Source of the DNA: JACCZX01 sp038216465
GTDB taxonomy: Bacteria > Pseudomonadota > Gammaproteobacteria > Burkholderiales > Burkholderiaceae_F
Assembly (NCBI GenBank): GCA_038216465.1
Contig: JBBQQC010000016.1
Coordinates: 1-64,000, forward strand
Length of the DNA: 64,000 nucleotides
Reading direction: 5' to 3'
The position numbers and the translations under genes are program-made. Of this stretch, positions 24,371 to 37,293 are shown one piece after another. How positions within the stretch are numbered: the first letter of the stretch is position 1; each line of letters begins with the position of its first letter. Under the pieces are notes generated by a model that saw only the letters and a list, made by a program, of their open reading frames with translations, ran no database searches and was not told the origin of the DNA.

Positions 24371-24667
24371 CTAAGGGGTTGCCGCAGATCATCATCAATA
24401 AAGCGCATTTCTTTTCGGCTTACTCACGCTGCAAAAGGGAGACGGTCCCGGGAATTTCCTAAACATCGGTCGTTAACCGCCAGAACGCGTCGCGCGAAGA
24501 AATAGGGAGCTCAACTCGGCACCGATTGATTTATCCCTGTTTGCGGAAGTAATGAGGCGTGTAAACCTGGTGCGAACTTTCAACTTTTCAAAGGGTTACG
24601 GCTGAAACCGTTATCAAATATTTTGAGAAAGTTATCAAGTTTTCTGAGAACCTACAAACCTACACCG
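24371..24667. other. AT-rich spacer between island and gyrB with tandem repeats
   Basis: A 297-bp gap between the convergent DUF4238 gene and gyrB. The part nearest gyrB is AT-rich and holds two 20-bp direct repeats with 21-bp spacing (24,610-24,629 and 24,631-24,650; both begin GTTATCAA and end TGAGAA) and then AACCTACA twice in tandem (24,649-24,664), so that ACA lies 3 bp from the gyrB stop codon. Read from gyrB outwards this is TGTAGGTTTGTAGGTT followed by repeats, as in Tn7-type ends with TnsB-binding sites. This is a candidate island end; no matching partner end is visible in the window. Confidence 0.4.
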
Positions 24668-28319
<3,652 letters not shown>

Positions 28320-28549
28320 TCTTCTATATCCTTTTCATTTCTCTTCTTAATAGGTAACTAGTAGTAAAGGCGCATGTTTTTCGGGACAAACCCAACATGT
28401 TCCTTTGCATCAACGACTTGTCATGGCTGCAGCACTGTGGACAAGCCACCGGCTTGCGGGGGACTCGCGGTGGATGAAAAGGACAACTTGGCCCCGACGC
28501 ACGAATCGCCCAATTTATCCCCAGTGACGCGGCCTCTGTCCACAGGTTG
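28320..28549. other. dnaA-dnaN spacer with DnaA boxes, candidate part of oriC
   Basis: Contains TGTGGACAA at 28,436-28,444 (TTGTCCACA on the other strand), TTATCCCCA at 28,515-28,523 and CTGTCCACA at 28,536-28,544, all close to the DnaA box consensus TTATCCACA. The side next to dnaN is AT-rich (28,320-28,380), like an unwinding element. A replication origin here or a DnaA autoregulatory region are both possible; GC skew would decide. Confidence 0.45.
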
Positions 28550-29908
28550 TTAGCCCTTCAGTGTTTGCTCGAGAACGTGCAGCGCATGGTTCATTTCGGG
28601 GTTCTTGGTGCGCTCGCCGCTTATTTTCCGTACTGCATGCAAGACCGTCGTGTGATCGCGCCCGCCAAATAATTCGCCGATTTCCGGCAGACTCTTCTGC
28701 GTCAGCTCCTTGGCCAGGTACATCGCCACTTGCCGGGGGAGCGCTATCGCGATTGGACGGCGCTTGCTGAACATGTCGGCCACCTTGATCTTGTAGTAAT
28801 CGGCGACCGTCCTTTGAATCAGATCGACCGTCACCTGAGCCGTCGATGCCGACAACAGGTCCTTCAATGCCTCCCGCGCGACATCGACCGTGATGATGCG
28901 ACCGTGAAACGACGAGAACGCCATCACCTTGCGCAGCGCACCTTCAAGTTCGCGCACGTTGCTGCGCAGATTCTTGGCAATGAAAAACGCAACGTCTTCT
29001 TTCAGCTGCGCGCCCTCGACTTCCGCCTTCTTGAGCAAAATTGCGACGCGCATTTCCAACTCCGGCGGCTCGATAGCCACCGTCAACCCGGATGCGAATC
29101 GCGATACCAGCCGGTCTTCCATATCCTTCAGTTCCTTCGGATACGTATCGCTGGTGATGATGATCTGCTTGCGGCCGGCAACTAGCGCTTCGAACGCATA
29201 GAAAAACTCTTCCTGCGTGCGGGCTTTGCCGGCGAAAAACTGGATATCGTCGATCAGCAGCAGATCGAGCGAGTGGTAGTACCGCTTGAAATCGTCGAAC
29301 GCCTTGCGTTGATAGGCGCGCACGACGTCGCTGACATATTGCTCGGCGTGGATATAACGCACCTTGGCACCGCGTGCGCGCGCCAGTACTGCGTTGCCGA
29401 CTGCGTGCGTCAAATGAGTCTTGCCGAGCCCGACACCGCCATATAGAAACAGCGGGTTGTACGATCCGCCCAGGTTTTCAGCGACCTGCATTGCCGCCGC
29501 GCGCGCCAGTTGGTTGGCTTTGCCGGTGACGAACGTATCGAAAGTCAAGTTGGGATTAAGCCGGGCGCGTTCGAGCTGCTCGCTGGCCACTGAAGGCGGT
29601 GCGTCTTCGGGGGCGGTCAGGGCTGCATCGGCGCCGTTCAGTGGAAAGCGCAGGCCCGAATAGCCGCTTTCAATAGCAAATACGATCGAGATCGGACGCT
29701 GCATCACACGCGAAACCGCACCGGCGATTTGCTCCGAAAACTGCGAACGGATGGCGTCGAGTTTCAGCCGATTCGGCGCACAGATTGTCAGCGTGGCTGT
29801 TGATTCGTCGAACTCGAGGGCTTTGAGCGGTTTGATCCAGGCGGAAAATTGTTGCGGCGTGAGCTCGCTTTCAAGCAGCCGCGAGCAGTCATTCCAGAGT
29901 TGCGTCAT
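28550..29908 (-). CDS. dnaA: Chromosomal replication initiator DnaA
   Basis: A 452-residue DnaA. N-terminal oligomerisation domain ([24 protein letters not shown]), short linker, AAA+ domain with [10 protein letters not shown] and [12 protein letters not shown], and a C-terminal DNA-binding domain with the DnaA signature [15 protein letters not shown]. It binds DnaA boxes at the origin and opens the duplex. It starts the dnaA-dnaN-gyrB order and is divergent from rpmH. The linker domain is short, as in other betaproteobacteria. Confidence 0.98.
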   Translation of the reverse strand: MTQLWNDCSRLLESELTPQQFSAWIKPLKALEFDESTATLTICAPNRLKLDAIRSQFSEQIAGAVSRVMQRPISIVFAIESGYSGLRFPLNGADAALTAPEDAPPSVASEQLERARLNPNLTFDTFVTGKANQLARAAAMQVAENLGGSYNPLFLYGGVGLGKTHLTHAVGNAVLARARGAKVRYIHAEQYVSDVVRAYQRKAFDDFKRYYHSLDLLLIDDIQFFAGKARTQEEFFYAFEALVAGRKQIIITSDTYPKELKDMEDRLVSRFASGLTVAIEPPELEMRVAILLKKAEVEGAQLKEDVAFFIAKNLRSNVRELEGALRKVMAFSSFHGRIITVDVAREALKDLLSASTAQVTVDLIQRTVADYYKIKVADMFSKRRPIAIALPRQVAMYLAKELTQKSLPEIGELFGGRDHTTVLHAVRKISGERTKNPEMNHALHVLEQTLKG

Positions 29909-30252
29909 TACTTTGCGGCCCCGCGGCTAGCTTTTTATTTGTGTTGCGAAAGTGCTTATCAAGTTCGCGCAGCGGCCTGCCTGAACGCCTGCGTGCCCTT
30001 TGCCCTCGCCCGGTCGCCGGCGTCACGCCGTGTCCATTAGGCCACTGCGTAAACCCACCAGCTCAGGCGTGAATTCTACTCATGCGGCAGCGGGTTATCC
30101 ACAGCAAAATCGCGTTTCCGGCGAATGAATTTGGATCGGCCCAGCGACCGGATGACGCACGCGGCTACACGACGCCTTGTGGTGCCGGTTTGACAGCGAT
30201 TCGCGGTATCGCGTCTAATGCCGGGTTGCACGCAAGAGCACTTGAGAGTGTG
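29909..30252. other. dnaA-rpmH divergent spacer with a perfect DnaA box, candidate oriC
   Basis: A 344-bp divergent spacer. One perfect DnaA box, TTATCCACA, lies at 30,095-30,103. A short AT-rich tract (CTTTTTATTTGTG, near 29,930) sits next to the dnaA start and could be a dnaA promoter or an unwinding element. The rpmH promoter is near its other end. Only one perfect box is visible, so the origin could extend into or lie in the dnaA-dnaN gap. Confidence 0.45.
30190..30219 (+). promoter_or_regulatory. Sigma-70 type promoter for rpmH-rnpA-yidD-yidC
   Basis: TTGACA, 18-bp spacer, TCTAAT, ending 33 bp upstream of the rpmH ATG. The perfect -35 and good -10 fit a strong promoter, as expected for a ribosomal protein gene at this locus. 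Confidence 0.65.
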
Positions 30253-30393
30253 ATGGCCACCAAAAGAACGTATCAGCCCTCGAAGGTCAAACGCGCTCGC
30301 ACGCACGGGTTTCTGGTTCGTATGAGATCACGCGGGGGACGGGCCGTGATTGCCGCTCGGCGCGCCAAGGGCCGGCAGCGTCTCGGAGTTTGA
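30253..30393 (+). CDS. rpmH: 50S ribosomal protein L34
   Basis: A 46-residue protein, [16 protein letters not shown] followed by [19 protein letters not shown], diagnostic of L34. It has two extra residues after Met compared with the usual MKRTYQPS start. It is part of the large ribosomal subunit. First gene of the rpmH-rnpA-yidD-yidC-mnmE series on the plus strand. Confidence 0.96.
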   Translation: MATKRTYQPSKVKRARTHGFLVRMRSRGGRAVIAARRAKGRQRLGV

Positions 30394-30459
30394 AGCGGTT
30401 GCGCGTTCTTTGAGTTGATCGTCCAGAAGCGAAGCACAGTCCGCGGTCCTGGCACGGTA

Positions 30460-30957
30460 ATGACGGCCGACCTGAACCTGAAGGCGGCCGCTCGACGCAA
30501 CGCTTGTGGCTTTGCTCCCGCCCGCCGGCTCAAAACGCCGTCTGAGTTTACGGCGCTGTTGCGAACTCCACGTGAACGATCCATTCGAATGGTGCGGGAA
30601 ATGTTATCGATCGACGCGGCATGGACCTCTGAATCGACGGACGGTGAGGTGGGCGACGTTCGCTTCGGCGTCACAGTCGGCAAGCGCAACGCGCGGCGTT
30701 CCGTTGACCGCGCGCTGGTCAAGCGGGTAGTCCGCGAAGCATGCCGGCAACGCGCTGGGGATTTAGAGCGCTGCGCTCGTGCTGGGTCGGTTCGCGTCAG
30801 TATCGCGCTGCGGCTAAAGGCGCCGCTGATCGATATACGAGGTGAACCTCTTGCAATGCGAAGATGGCGGCGCCAAGTGCGGGTTGAGGCAGATGCTTTG
30901 TTGCAGGACGTACTCGTGCAAATGAGAGGGCGCTTCGCGCGACCCGTTTGCGCCTGA
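30460..30957 (+). CDS. rnpA: Ribonuclease P protein component
   Basis: About 165 residues. RLKTPSEFTALLRTP corresponds to the N-terminal RL(K/R)xxxxFxxV region, and FGVTVGKRNARRSVDRALVKRVVREA is the RNR-type RNA-binding motif of RnpA. It assists the RNase P RNA in tRNA 5' maturation. It is longer than the usual 115-130 residues because of an N-terminal extension and an inserted stretch (SIDAAWTSESTDGEVGD). An in-frame TTG at 30,415 is an alternative start; the ATG is preferred. The gene lies between rpmH and yidD as in most bacteria. Confidence 0.88.
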   Translation: MTADLNLKAAARRNACGFAPARRLKTPSEFTALLRTPRERSIRMVREMLSIDAAWTSESTDGEVGDVRFGVTVGKRNARRSVDRALVKRVVREACRQRAGDLERCARAGSVRVSIALRLKAPLIDIRGEPLAMRRWRRQVRVEADALLQDVLVQMRGRFARPVCA

Positions 30958-30965
30958 TCGTTCGA

Positions 30966-31262
30966 ATGATCAAGACGACATTGATCGCAATAATCCGCGG
31001 TTATCGCTTCGTGCTTTCGCCGTGGATCGGTAATGGGTGCCGTTATTGGCCCACGTGCTCGGACTATTCAATGCAGGCGATTGCATGTCACGGCGCGTTG
31101 CGGGGCAGCTGGATGATGCTGGTCCGGCTGGCGCGTTGCCACCCGTACTCTGCCGGCGGATTCGATCCGGTTCCGCATCAATTCAGATGGCGCTGCTGGC
31201 ATCACCCCGAAGTCGGCTCGCCGAGTTCTCTCACATCAGTTAGAAGCGTTCATGAGCACTGA
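30966..31262 (+). CDS. yidD: Membrane protein insertion efficiency factor YidD
   Basis: A 98-residue protein with the YidD signature: IIRGYRFVLSPWIGNGCRYWPTCSDYSMQAIACHG, then GSWMMLVRLARCHPYSAGGFDPVP. The paired cysteines (CRYWPTC) and HPYSxGGxDPVP are characteristic. It is thought to aid YidC-dependent membrane insertion. The 3' end overlaps the yidC start by 11 bp. A TTG at 30,948 overlapping rnpA is an alternative start. Confidence 0.93.
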   Translation: MIKTTLIAIIRGYRFVLSPWIGNGCRYWPTCSDYSMQAIACHGALRGSWMMLVRLARCHPYSAGGFDPVPHQFRWRCWHHPEVGSPSSLTSVRSVHEH

Positions 31263-32988
31263 TATTCAGCGTACGGTCTTGTTGGTCATTTTTGGTTTTA
31301 CGTTGTTCATGTTGTGGGACAAATGGCAGGTCTACAACGGGCGAGCGCCGATGTTTGGCCCGGCACCTGCGCAAACAGCACCCGCGCAATCTGCGTCCTC
31401 GGCACCTGCGACCGCTGCAAGCGGAACGGCCAGTGGCGTGCCCCTCCCACCAGCTGCAGTGACGCCGTCCGCGGCGCAGAGCGCGCCCACCGATGCACCG
31501 CCTGCCATCGGCAAATCATCGCCGGTAGTAATCGAGACCGATATGCTGCGCGTGTCGATCGATCCGTTGGGCGCGGTCGTGTCGCGGGTGGAATTGCTGG
31601 GTCAACCCGCGGCCGCGGACTGGACCGCCAGCGGACTGATCGGTCTGGTGACAGGAAAAAGGCGCGACCCCAATGCCACCACCGTGCTGCTCGACGTCGG
31701 CCCGAACCGCGTGTACGTGGCACAGAGCGGAATCGTCGGCGGCAATTTCCCCAACCATCGAACGCCGTTTAGGCCGATTGACGGCCCCACGTCGCTGCTG
31801 CCCGGGCAGGATCAGCTTGAGGTTCGCTTCAGCGCAGAAAGCGGCGGCGTGCGTGTCGTAAAGAGTTACACCTTCCATCGGGGCCGTTACGACGCCGAAG
31901 TTCGGCACGAGATCGTCAATCTGACCGACCAGCCGCTGTCGCCGTCGGTGTACCTGCAGTTGACGCGCGATGGCAACAAGCCGGAAGGCGAGTCGGCGCT
32001 GTACTACGTTTACACCGGCCCGGCCGTGTTCACCGAGCAGGACAAGTTTCACAAAGTCGAGTTTTCTGCAATCGAAAAGAACAAGGCGCAGCTGCCGGCG
32101 CCTTCAGATGACGGCTGGATCGGGATGATTCAGCATTACTTCGTATCGGCCTGGGTGCCGCCGGTGGGTGTTCAGCGCGAGTATTACGCCCGCACCGTCG
32201 AAAAGAATCTTTATTCGATCGGCAGCATTGTTTCCATGCCCTCGTTGGCGCCGAACGCGAGGACCACTTCCCAATCGACGTTGTATGTGGGGCCGCAGAA
32301 CCAGCAGGTGCTCGAAAAGATCGCGCCCGGACTCGAGCGCGTGGTCGACTACGGATGGCTGACCGTTCTGGCGAAGCCGATTTACTCTCTGTTGTCTTTT
32401 CTGCACGGTATCGTCGGCAACTGGGGCTGGGCGATCGTGTTGTTGACGGTGCTGATTAAGGCGGCGTTTTATCCGCTGTCGGCCGCGAGCTACAAGTCGA
32501 TGGCGAAGATGAAGGAAGTCTCGCCGCGCATGATGAAGATTCGCGAACAGTACGGCGACGATAGGCAGAAGATGAACGTCGCGATGATGGAGATGTACAA
32601 GACCGAGAAGATCAATCCGCTCGGCGGCTGCCTGCCGATCCTGGTGCAGATTCCCGTGTTCATCGCGCTTTACTGGGTGCTGCTGGCGAGCGTCGAAATG
32701 CGCAACGCACCGTGGATTCTGTGGGTACAGGATCTCGCCACACCCGATTCGTGGCTCATCTTGCCGCTATTGATGATGGGAACCATGTGGATCCAGTACA
32801 AATTGAATCCGACACCGCCCGATCCGGTGCAGGCCAAGGTGATGATGCTGATGCCGCTGATCTTCGGAGTGATGTTCTTTTTCTTCCCCGCCGGTCTGGT
32901 GCTTTACTGGCTGACCAACAACATCCTGTCGATTGCGCAGCAGTGGTACGTCACGAGGCAGATTGCGAAGTCCAAGCGGCCGGGCTAG
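31252..32988 (+). CDS. yidC: Membrane protein insertase YidC
   Basis: A 578-residue YidC/Oxa1 family insertase. A first membrane segment (TVLLVIFGFTLFMLW) is followed by an Ala/Pro-rich linker, a large periplasmic beta domain (about residues 85-365), and a five-helix conserved core with GNWGWAIVLLTVLIKAAFYPLSA, PLGGCLPILVQIPVFIALYWVL and FPAGLVLYWLTNN. It inserts and folds inner-membrane proteins with or without SecYEG. The stop codon overlaps that of a small opposite-strand gene. Confidence 0.97.
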   Translation: MSTDIQRTVLLVIFGFTLFMLWDKWQVYNGRAPMFGPAPAQTAPAQSASSAPATAASGTASGVPLPPAAVTPSAAQSAPTDAPPAIGKSSPVVIETDMLRVSIDPLGAVVSRVELLGQPAAADWTASGLIGLVTGKRRDPNATTVLLDVGPNRVYVAQSGIVGGNFPNHRTPFRPIDGPTSLLPGQDQLEVRFSAESGGVRVVKSYTFHRGRYDAEVRHEIVNLTDQPLSPSVYLQLTRDGNKPEGESALYYVYTGPAVFTEQDKFHKVEFSAIEKNKAQLPAPSDDGWIGMIQHYFVSAWVPPVGVQREYYARTVEKNLYSIGSIVSMPSLAPNARTTSQSTLYVGPQNQQVLEKIAPGLERVVDYGWLTVLAKPIYSLLSFLHGIVGNWGWAIVLLTVLIKAAFYPLSAASYKSMAKMKEVSPRMMKIREQYGDDRQKMNVAMMEMYKTEKINPLGGCLPILVQIPVFIALYWVLLASVEMRNAPWILWVQDLATPDSWLILPLLMMGTMWIQYKLNPTPPDPVQAKVMMLMPLIFGVMFFFFPAGLVLYWLTNNILSIAQQWYVTRQIAKSKRPG

Positions 32989-33278
32989 CGGTTTCGCTGC
33001 CGTAAAAGAATTGCCGGCCACAGCCAGATGCTGACGGCCCACAGCAGCACGCGCATCGCAGAGAAGCGGCCGGCTTCGCCGCGCTGCGCGACGGCAAAGA
33101 CAACGGCGGCACCGCACACCACCCACAACACAAAGCCGGCGTACAGCAGCGCGCGCGTTTGATATTCGCCTCCCATCTGGCCAGCCGTCAGTGCGGCAAC
33201 CATAATCGACAGCAGCAGCGCCAGCACGACGGCGACAAGTGGCGGACCATAGTGGGTCAATGGGTCTTCTTCTGACAT
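32985..33278 (-). CDS. Small three-helix membrane protein, unknown function
   Basis: About 97 residues, beginning MSEEDPLTHYGPPLV, with three hydrophobic segments (VAVVLALLLSIMVAALTAG, ALLYAGFVLWVVCGAAVVFAVA, VLLWAVSIWLWPAILL). The hydrophobic pattern and high GC3 are protein-like. It is convergent with yidC and its TAG stop shares the CTAG tetranucleotide with the yidC TAG. I recognise no family. A longer start upstream would run into mnmE. Confidence 0.55.
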   Translation of the reverse strand: MSEEDPLTHYGPPLVAVVLALLLSIMVAALTAGQMGGEYQTRALLYAGFVLWVVCGAAVVFAVAQRGEAGRFSAMRVLLWAVSIWLWPAILLRQRNR

Positions 33279-33360
33279 CGTGCTTGGGCGGGCTGCTGCT
33301 GACCGGGCATGATCGTCCGCGTATTTTGCGCCGCATACGGCGACCGTAAACTCGCGCCCG

Positions 33361-34743
33361 ATGGTCAACACCGTGGCGGCCGATCCGATCGTTGCAATTG
33401 CCACCGGGCCCGGCCGCGGAGGCATCGGCATCGTTCGCATCTCCGGCGCGGCGATCGCGCCCGTGATCGCCGCGCTGCTCGGTCAACGAGCCGATCGTCT
33501 GTTGCCGCGCCACGCGCTGTACGCCGAGTTTCTCGCCGCGGACGGCGCCGAAATCGATCGCGGCATCGCACTGCATTTTCCGGCGCCGCATTCTTATACC
33601 GGCGAAAACGTACTGGAGCTGCAAGGTCATGGCGGGCCGGTGGTGCTGCGCATGCTGCTCGCGCGCTGCTTGCAGGCCGGTCGCTCGATCGGGCTGCGCA
33701 TTGCCGAACCGGGTGAATTCACGCAGCGCGCATTCCTGAACGACCGCCTCGATCTGGCCCAGGCCGAAGCGGTGGCGGACTTGATCGACGCTTCGACCGA
33801 GACCGCGGCGCGCGCTGCGGTTCGTTCACTGGCGGGAGAATTTTCGCTGCGCGCGCAGGCGTTAACGAGCGCGCTGATCGATTTGCGCATGCTGGTCGAG
33901 GCAACGCTCGATTTTCCGGAAGAAGAGCTCGATTTCCTGCAGCAGTCGGACGCCGTCGGGCGTCTGGGGCGCATCCGAGGCGATCTGGAGCTGTTGCTTA
34001 AGCAGGCGCGGCAGGGGGCGTTACTGCGTGAGGGGTTGAACGTGGTTCTGGTCGGCGCGCCCAACGTCGGGAAGTCGAGTCTCCTCAACGCGCTCGCCGG
34101 CGCCGATATCGCGATCGTTACCGCGATCCCCGGGACGACACGTGACCGCATCGCGCAGCCCATCGACATCGACGGCATTCCGCTGAACGTCATCGATACC
34201 GCGGGATTGCGCGAAGCGACCGACGAGGCGGAGCGGCTCGGAATTGCGCGCACGCTGTCCGAAGTAGAACACGCCGACGTGGTGGTGCATCTGATCGATG
34301 CGACGCAGTCCGTCGCTGATGCGGCCGTTTTAAAGCGCGTTGATGAGTGCATCGGCCGCGCCGTTCCGCTGCTGACTGTGGTCAACAAGATCGATCTGAT
34401 CGACGCTAAAGCGCGCGCCGAGCGCGAGCGCGTGTTCGTTTCTGCCAAAACCGGCGCCGGTATTGACCTGTTACGTGCCGAGCTAAAGCGCGTCGCCGGG
34501 TGGGAGCAGGAAACATCGGGTGCATCAGTTTTCATCGCACGCGAGCGGCACTTGCACGCGCTCTCCCTCGCGCGCGATCATCTGGCGCATGCCGCGCAGC
34601 ACGCGGCGCAGCGTGATTCGCAACTCGAACTGTTCGCGGAAGAGCTGCGCCTGGCGGGAGATGCGATCGGAGTCATCACCGGCGGAGTCTCCGCCGACGA
34701 TCTGCTCGGCGCGATCTTCAGTCGGTTTTGTATCGGCAAATGA
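33361..34743 (+). CDS. mnmE: tRNA modification GTPase MnmE
   Basis: A 460-residue GTPase. N-terminal tetrahydrofolate-binding domain ([21 protein letters not shown]), a helical domain, the inserted G domain with [27 protein letters not shown] and NKIDL, and the C-terminal FCIGK with the catalytic Cys. With MnmG it makes the 5-carboxymethylaminomethyl group on U34 of several tRNAs. It follows yidC after a small opposite-strand gene. Confidence 0.97.
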   Translation: MVNTVAADPIVAIATGPGRGGIGIVRISGAAIAPVIAALLGQRADRLLPRHALYAEFLAADGAEIDRGIALHFPAPHSYTGENVLELQGHGGPVVLRMLLARCLQAGRSIGLRIAEPGEFTQRAFLNDRLDLAQAEAVADLIDASTETAARAAVRSLAGEFSLRAQALTSALIDLRMLVEATLDFPEEELDFLQQSDAVGRLGRIRGDLELLLKQARQGALLREGLNVVLVGAPNVGKSSLLNALAGADIAIVTAIPGTTRDRIAQPIDIDGIPLNVIDTAGLREATDEAERLGIARTLSEVEHADVVVHLIDATQSVADAAVLKRVDECIGRAVPLLTVVNKIDLIDAKARAERERVFVSAKTGAGIDLLRAELKRVAGWEQETSGASVFIARERHLHALSLARDHLAHAAQHAAQRDSQLELFAEELRLAGDAIGVITGGVSADDLLGAIFSRFCIGK

Positions 34744-34953
34744 CTAGCGATTAATGGACTGACGACCGAGAAGCCCGAACAGCTCAGGCTCGGCGGCGAC
34801 GACAGCGCGTAGAAAGTATCGCGGCTGCGTCGGCCGGGTGATGTAGTAGCGTCCGCTGCGTGGCGGTTCGAGCGTAACCGTCAAATCCGCATCGCGGGCC
34901 GCCAAGCTCGGCGAGCGCGGCAACGGCAGCAACTCGAGAGTACGGTATAGCAC
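34744..34953 (-). CDS. Small hypothetical protein convergent with mnmE
   Basis: About 69 residues from a GTG (an in-frame ATG at 35,016 would overlap the next plus-strand gene). The part SGRYYITRPTQPRYFLRAVVAAEPELFGLLG looks protein-like and GC3 is high, but I recognise no family and no membrane segment. Its stop codon directly abuts that of mnmE. Could be a real small gene or a chance frame in GC-rich DNA. Confidence 0.35.
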   Translation of the reverse strand: MLYRTLELLPLPRSPSLAARDADLTVTLEPPRSGRYYITRPTQPRYFLRAVVAAEPELFGLLGRQSINR

Positions 34954-34988
34954 TGCCGCATCACGAGCGGCGCAGCCAAGGAGGCAGC

Positions 34989-37118
34989 ATGAACAGCAAT
35001 TCAACGCTCGGCGCACGCAGCGGCCGCGCTATCGCTACCTGCGTAGCGGTTTCATTGTCCACACTAGCGGCGTGCGGTAGCAGCGATGATTCACGCATAC
35101 CCGCACTGACGAATGTTCGGCCGTCATTTCTCGGCACGGTCATCACTGCAAGCTACAACGGCACCAGCGACGATTTGCTGACCGCGGGGCTCGGTTGGGA
35201 CGGGTTGCAAAATGCGACCGCGCCGACGCTGTCGGCCACACCGACTGCGCCTGAATTGCGACGCCGCGCGATCTACGTGAACTACCGCGCACTGGTCGAC
35301 CCCACCACCAATGGCGGCTACGGCGTGCTGTATGGTCCCAACGTGCCGCTCGACGGGGGCGCGCCGAACGCGACTCCGGGTGCCGGCAAGATTGCCGGCA
35401 CCGAGTATGTGGCCTACAGCCTCGATGCCAGCGGCAAAGCTGCGGCGACACTGATGGTGCAGATCCCGTCGACCTTCAATCAGGCCGCTGCGTGCATCGT
35501 CACCGGCACCTCGTCGGGTTCGCGCGGTGTTTACGGCGCGGTATCGGTGGCCGGTGAGTGGGGTTTGAAACGCGGCTGCGCAGTTGCGTACACCGACAAG
35601 GGCGGCGGCAACGGCGCGCATGAGCTCGATACGAATACGATCACCTTGATCAACGGGCTGACTGCCAATGCGGCCAGCGCCGGCAACGCTAGCCATTTCA
35701 CGGCCGCGATAACCGACGCGCAGCGCACCGGTTTTAGCACCACGAGCCCATTCCGCTACGCGTTCAAACACGCGCATTCGCAGGCGAATCCCGAAAAGGA
35801 CTGGGGCCTTTTTACGCGGCAGGCGGTCGAGTTCGCGCTGTGGGCGATGAACGAGCAATTTGCGTCGACGGTTCCCGGCACCAGCGAGAAGTTACGCTTA
35901 TATGTGGCGTCGAACACGCTGGTCATCGCGGCGTCCGTTTCCAATGGCGCCGGTGCTTCTATCGCCGCTGCCGAGGGCGACACCACCGGGCTGATCGATG
36001 CGGTCGTGGTTCAGGAGCCGCAGATCAATGTGACGGTGCCCGCGGGCCTGATCGTTGCGCGTGGAGGCGTCAACTATCCGACTCCAGCCATTGGACGCAC
36101 ACTGTATGACTACACGTCGCTCGCCAATATGCTACAGCCGTGCGCCGCGTACGCGCCCTCAGCAGCGGCATCGCCGTCGCTGGCGTTAGTTGCGATGGCG
36201 TCAGCGCAGAATCGATGCGGCGCGCTGGCCGCAAGCGGGGACGTGACCGGTGCTACCTTCAATACACAAGCGGAGGACGCGTTGACGCGCCTGCGCGACG
36301 CCGGATGGCAGCCCGAATCCGATCTGCTGCACGCAACGCACTGGGGTTTCCAGGCTACGACCGGCGTGGCCGTGGCCTACGCCAACGCTTATTCGCGCGC
36401 CAGCGTGCTGGATAACCTGTGCGGCTTCAGTTACGCCACCACAAGTGCGGGCGGCGTACCGGCGGCGGCGGCGACGTCACCGATGCTGACGTTGTTTGCG
36501 CTGGGCAACGGCGTTCCGCCGACCAATGGAATCAATGTCATTTACAACAATGCAGTCGGTGGCCCGATCAATCATCTGCTGGCCGACAACAACTTCGCGT
36601 TTCTCGGTGCGCAGTGCTTGCGGCAGCTCTGGACAACGTCGAGTGCAGCGGCAACTGCGGTCCAGGCCGGTGTTAATCAGGTGCTGGTCAATGGCAACCT
36701 GCGCGGCAAGCCGTCGATCATTGTGCACGGCCGTGCCGATGCGTTGGTGCCGGTTAACCATACGTCGCGTCCCTACTTTGGCGCTAATAAGTCGGTCGAG
36801 GGTGCTGCCAGCCGGTTGACGTATATCGAGGTCCTCAATGCGCAGCATTTTGAGGCATTCTTGCCGCTCGCCGGTTACGACACACGCTTTGTTCCGCTGC
36901 ATTACTACGGCACTCAGGCGTTGAACCTGATGTGGAACCATTTGCGCAACGGCGCCGCGCTGCCCGGCTCGCAAGTAGTGCGCACGACGCCGCGCGGCGG
37001 CACACCCGGTGCAGCACCGGCGATCACGACGGCCAACCTGCCGCCGATCGTGCTGAGCCCGGCCGCTGCTGATGCGATCAACTTCACCACGGGCAATACG
37101 GTACAGATTCCGAATTAG
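34989..37118 (+). CDS. D-(-)-3-hydroxybutyrate oligomer hydrolase (lipoprotein)
   Basis: A 709-residue protein of the 3HB-oligomer hydrolase family. A lipoprotein signal (VSLSTLAAC, lipidated Cys29) directs it to the envelope. Family marks are TGTSSGSRGVYGAVSVAGEWGLKRG, YTDKGGGNGAHEL, and VIAASVSNGAGASIAAAEGD, the last carrying the likely nucleophilic Ser; RADALVPVNHTSRPYFG and NAQHFEAF supply the Asp and His region. It hydrolyses oligomers released from polyhydroxybutyrate to the monomer, so the organism probably stores or uses PHB. The gene stands alone and is followed by a strong terminator. Confidence 0.88.
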   Translation: MNSNSTLGARSGRAIATCVAVSLSTLAACGSSDDSRIPALTNVRPSFLGTVITASYNGTSDDLLTAGLGWDGLQNATAPTLSATPTAPELRRRAIYVNYRALVDPTTNGGYGVLYGPNVPLDGGAPNATPGAGKIAGTEYVAYSLDASGKAAATLMVQIPSTFNQAAACIVTGTSSGSRGVYGAVSVAGEWGLKRGCAVAYTDKGGGNGAHELDTNTITLINGLTANAASAGNASHFTAAITDAQRTGFSTTSPFRYAFKHAHSQANPEKDWGLFTRQAVEFALWAMNEQFASTVPGTSEKLRLYVASNTLVIAASVSNGAGASIAAAEGDTTGLIDAVVVQEPQINVTVPAGLIVARGGVNYPTPAIGRTLYDYTSLANMLQPCAAYAPSAAASPSLALVAMASAQNRCGALAASGDVTGATFNTQAEDALTRLRDAGWQPESDLLHATHWGFQATTGVAVAYANAYSRASVLDNLCGFSYATTSAGGVPAAAATSPMLTLFALGNGVPPTNGINVIYNNAVGGPINHLLADNNFAFLGAQCLRQLWTTSSAAATAVQAGVNQVLVNGNLRGKPSIIVHGRADALVPVNHTSRPYFGANKSVEGAASRLTYIEVLNAQHFEAFLPLAGYDTRFVPLHYYGTQALNLMWNHLRNGAALPGSQVVRTTPRGGTPGAAPAITTANLPPIVLSPAAADAINFTTGNTVQIPN

Positions 37119-37141
37119 CGAGTCTGAGCTCTGCTGTTGCA

Positions 37142-37171
37142 CAGCCGCCGCGGGCTTCCCGGGCGGCTTTT
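37142..37171 (+). terminator. Rho-independent terminator after the 3HB-oligomer hydrolase gene
   Basis: GC-rich hairpin (AGCCGCCGCGGG / CCCGGGCGGCT, one bulge, 3-base loop) followed by TTTTTC. Confidence 0.75.
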
Positions 37172-37293
37172 TCTCGCCAATCGACTGCTTTGAGCCGCGA
37201 GTCAGCACCGAGGCTGGCCGCGGTTGCTTTAGCATGCACGCCTCATTTGCAAACCCGCCTTGCGAACCGCGGTTTTGGTTCAAGTTACCGTGT

